DNA of 24,841 nt, taken from Candidatus Omnitrophota bacterium. GTDB taxonomy: Bacteria; Omnitrophota; Gorgyraeia; Velamenicoccales; Velamenicoccaceae. The notes below the pieces were generated by a model. That model saw nothing but the letters and a program-made list of their open reading frames with translations, made no database searches and was not told where the DNA came from. A program made the position numbers and the translations under genes. The stretch covers positions 1 through 24,841 of the forward strand of contig JAQUOM010000012.1 in assembly GCA_028717105.1 (NCBI GenBank), read 5' to 3'. This document shows, piece by piece, positions 23,982 to 24,841 of this stretch (its first letter is position 1; every line of letters starts with the position of its first letter).

Positions 23982-24841
23982 GAGCGTCCTTTTCTTTTTG
24001 CATTTTAGCGATCGTGACCATGAGCAACGAAACAGCCGCCGGCGTCACACCGGAGATGCGCGATGCCTGGCCCAGGGAAGCCGGCTGAAACGCGTTGAGT
24101 TTCTCGACGATCTCGCCCGAAAGCCCGCGGACACCGGCATAATCCAGGCCCCGCGGGATCCTGATCTGCTCGATCTTCCGAAAGCGTTCCACCTCATCGC
24201 GCTGCCGGCGGATAAAACCTTCGTATTTAACTTCCGTCTCGACTTGTTCAGCCGCCGCCCACGTCAAGAACGGAAAGCTTTCTTCCATATGGTTGAACGC
24301 GCTCAGATCCGTAAAGCGCACCTGCGGCCGCTTTAAAAGGTCTTCCATGCTCACCGGACCGGACACCGGCGATGTGCCCAGGGCCTCCAGGCAAGAATTA
24401 ATGTCTTGAGGCATCAGGCGCGTCGCCCGCAGATAAGCCAGGACCTCGGCCATCTCCCGCTTTTTGCGCTCGACGGATTCGTGCTCCTCGGGCCGCAAAA
24501 GCCCCAATTCGAAACCGCGGGACGCAAGACGCAGGTCCGCGTTATCCTGGCGCAGGATCAACCGGTACTCTACGCGCGATGTGAACATCCGATACGGCTC
24601 GTTGGTCCCCTTCGTCGTCAAATCATCGATCAGAACGCCGATATAAGCCTCGTCGCGGCCGAGGGTGAACGGTCCCTTCCCCCGGGCGCGCAGGGCCGCA
24701 TTGATCCCTGCGACGAGCCCCTGGGCCGCCGCTTCCTCATAACCGGTCGTGCCGTTGATCTGTCCGGCCAAAAACAGGTTGCGGTAACATTTGGTCTCCA
24801 ACGTCGCCGACAACTGCGTGGGGTCGGCGTAATCGTATCCG
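23962..24841 (-). CDS. mnmG: tRNA uridine-5-carboxymethylaminomethyl modification enzyme MnmG (C-terminal part)
   Basis: With MnmE, MnmG installs the cmnm5 group on the wobble uridine of certain tRNAs. Only the C-terminal 292 residues are in the window; the gene continues past the right edge. The visible part starts GYDYADPTQLSATLETK and continues NLFLAGQINGTTGYEEAAAQGLVAGINAA, the FAD-domain end. Then come DLTTKGTNEPYRMFTSRVEYRLILRQDNADLRL, the insertion helices, and the C-terminal helical domain with RIPRGLDYAGVRGLSGEIVEKLNAFQPASLGQASRISGVTPAAVSLLMV, which contacts MnmE. No defect is seen. It overlaps the next gene by 20 bp. Confidence 0.96.
   Translation of the reverse strand, partial: GYDYADPTQLSATLETKCYRNLFLAGQINGTTGYEEAAAQGLVAGINAALRARGKGPFTLGRDEAYIGVLIDDLTTKGTNEPYRMFTSRVEYRLILRQDNADLRLASRGFELGLLRPEEHESVERKKREMAEVLAYLRATRLMPQDINSCLEALGTSPVSGPVSMEDLLKRPQVRFTDLSAFNHMEESFPFLTWAAAEQVETEVKYEGFIRRQRDEVERFRKIEQIRIPRGLDYAGVRGLSGEIVEKLNAFQPASLGQASRISGVTPAAVSLLMVTIAKMQKEKDAHEQDPV

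Overview
The window looks like a chromosomal stretch from an uncultivated Gram-negative-type bacterium of moderately high G+C. The gene set includes a type III glutamine synthetase, NADPH-type GltB/GltD, a PilZ protein, type IV pilin-like secretion, a GAF-ANTAR regulator and LemA plus a membrane M48 protease. The odd prepilin leader carrying a second GFTPLE motif reminds me of Omnitrophota (OP3) and related lineages. That placement is from memory and weak; the sequence alone does not fix the taxon. I see no insertion sequences, phage genes, tRNAs, rRNAs or CRISPR arrays.

Nearly every gene lies on the minus strand, so the biological order runs from high to low coordinates. It starts with the 3' part of mnmG. 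Next comes a tightly overlapped set: isoprenylcysteine methyltransferase-like membrane protein, type IV prepilin-like protein, small double-[4Fe-4S] protein and GAF-ANTAR RNA-binding regulator. Then follow nadE, a class I glutamine amidotransferase, an Lrp/AsnC regulator, a class I aminotransferase, glnN (GSIII), pgi, glgC, lemA, an M48 protease fused to GYF-like and zinc-ribbon domains, a phosphoribosyltransferase, gltB and gltD. After a plus-strand PilZ gene (the only gene on that strand) come an ATP:cobalamin adenosyltransferase, a nicotinamidase and the start of a HAD phosphatase.

The dominant theme is nitrogen assimilation: GS (glnN), GOGAT (gltBD), an aminotransferase with its Lrp-type regulator, and glutamine-using enzymes (nadE, the amidotransferase). 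There are side branches into NAD recycling (nadE, pncA) and glycogen/hexose metabolism (pgi, glgC).

The most interesting part is the RNA between genes. The gltB leader has a near-consensus promoter and a hexaloop hairpin with A1/G4. A bulged central helix follows, then a second A1/G4 hexaloop hairpin whose loop and 3' arm are exactly the 5' arm of an intrinsic terminator. This is the architecture of ANTAR-protein antitermination targets, and a GAF-ANTAR protein is encoded 13 kb away in the same window. Separately, glnN and lrp share an 8-bp hairpin placed exactly one nucleotide before the Shine-Dalgarno. In glnN this hairpin competes with an upstream one. The gltB-gltD spacer also carries three strong hairpins. 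Together these suggest RNA-level control of nitrogen genes. All of this is read by eye and untested.
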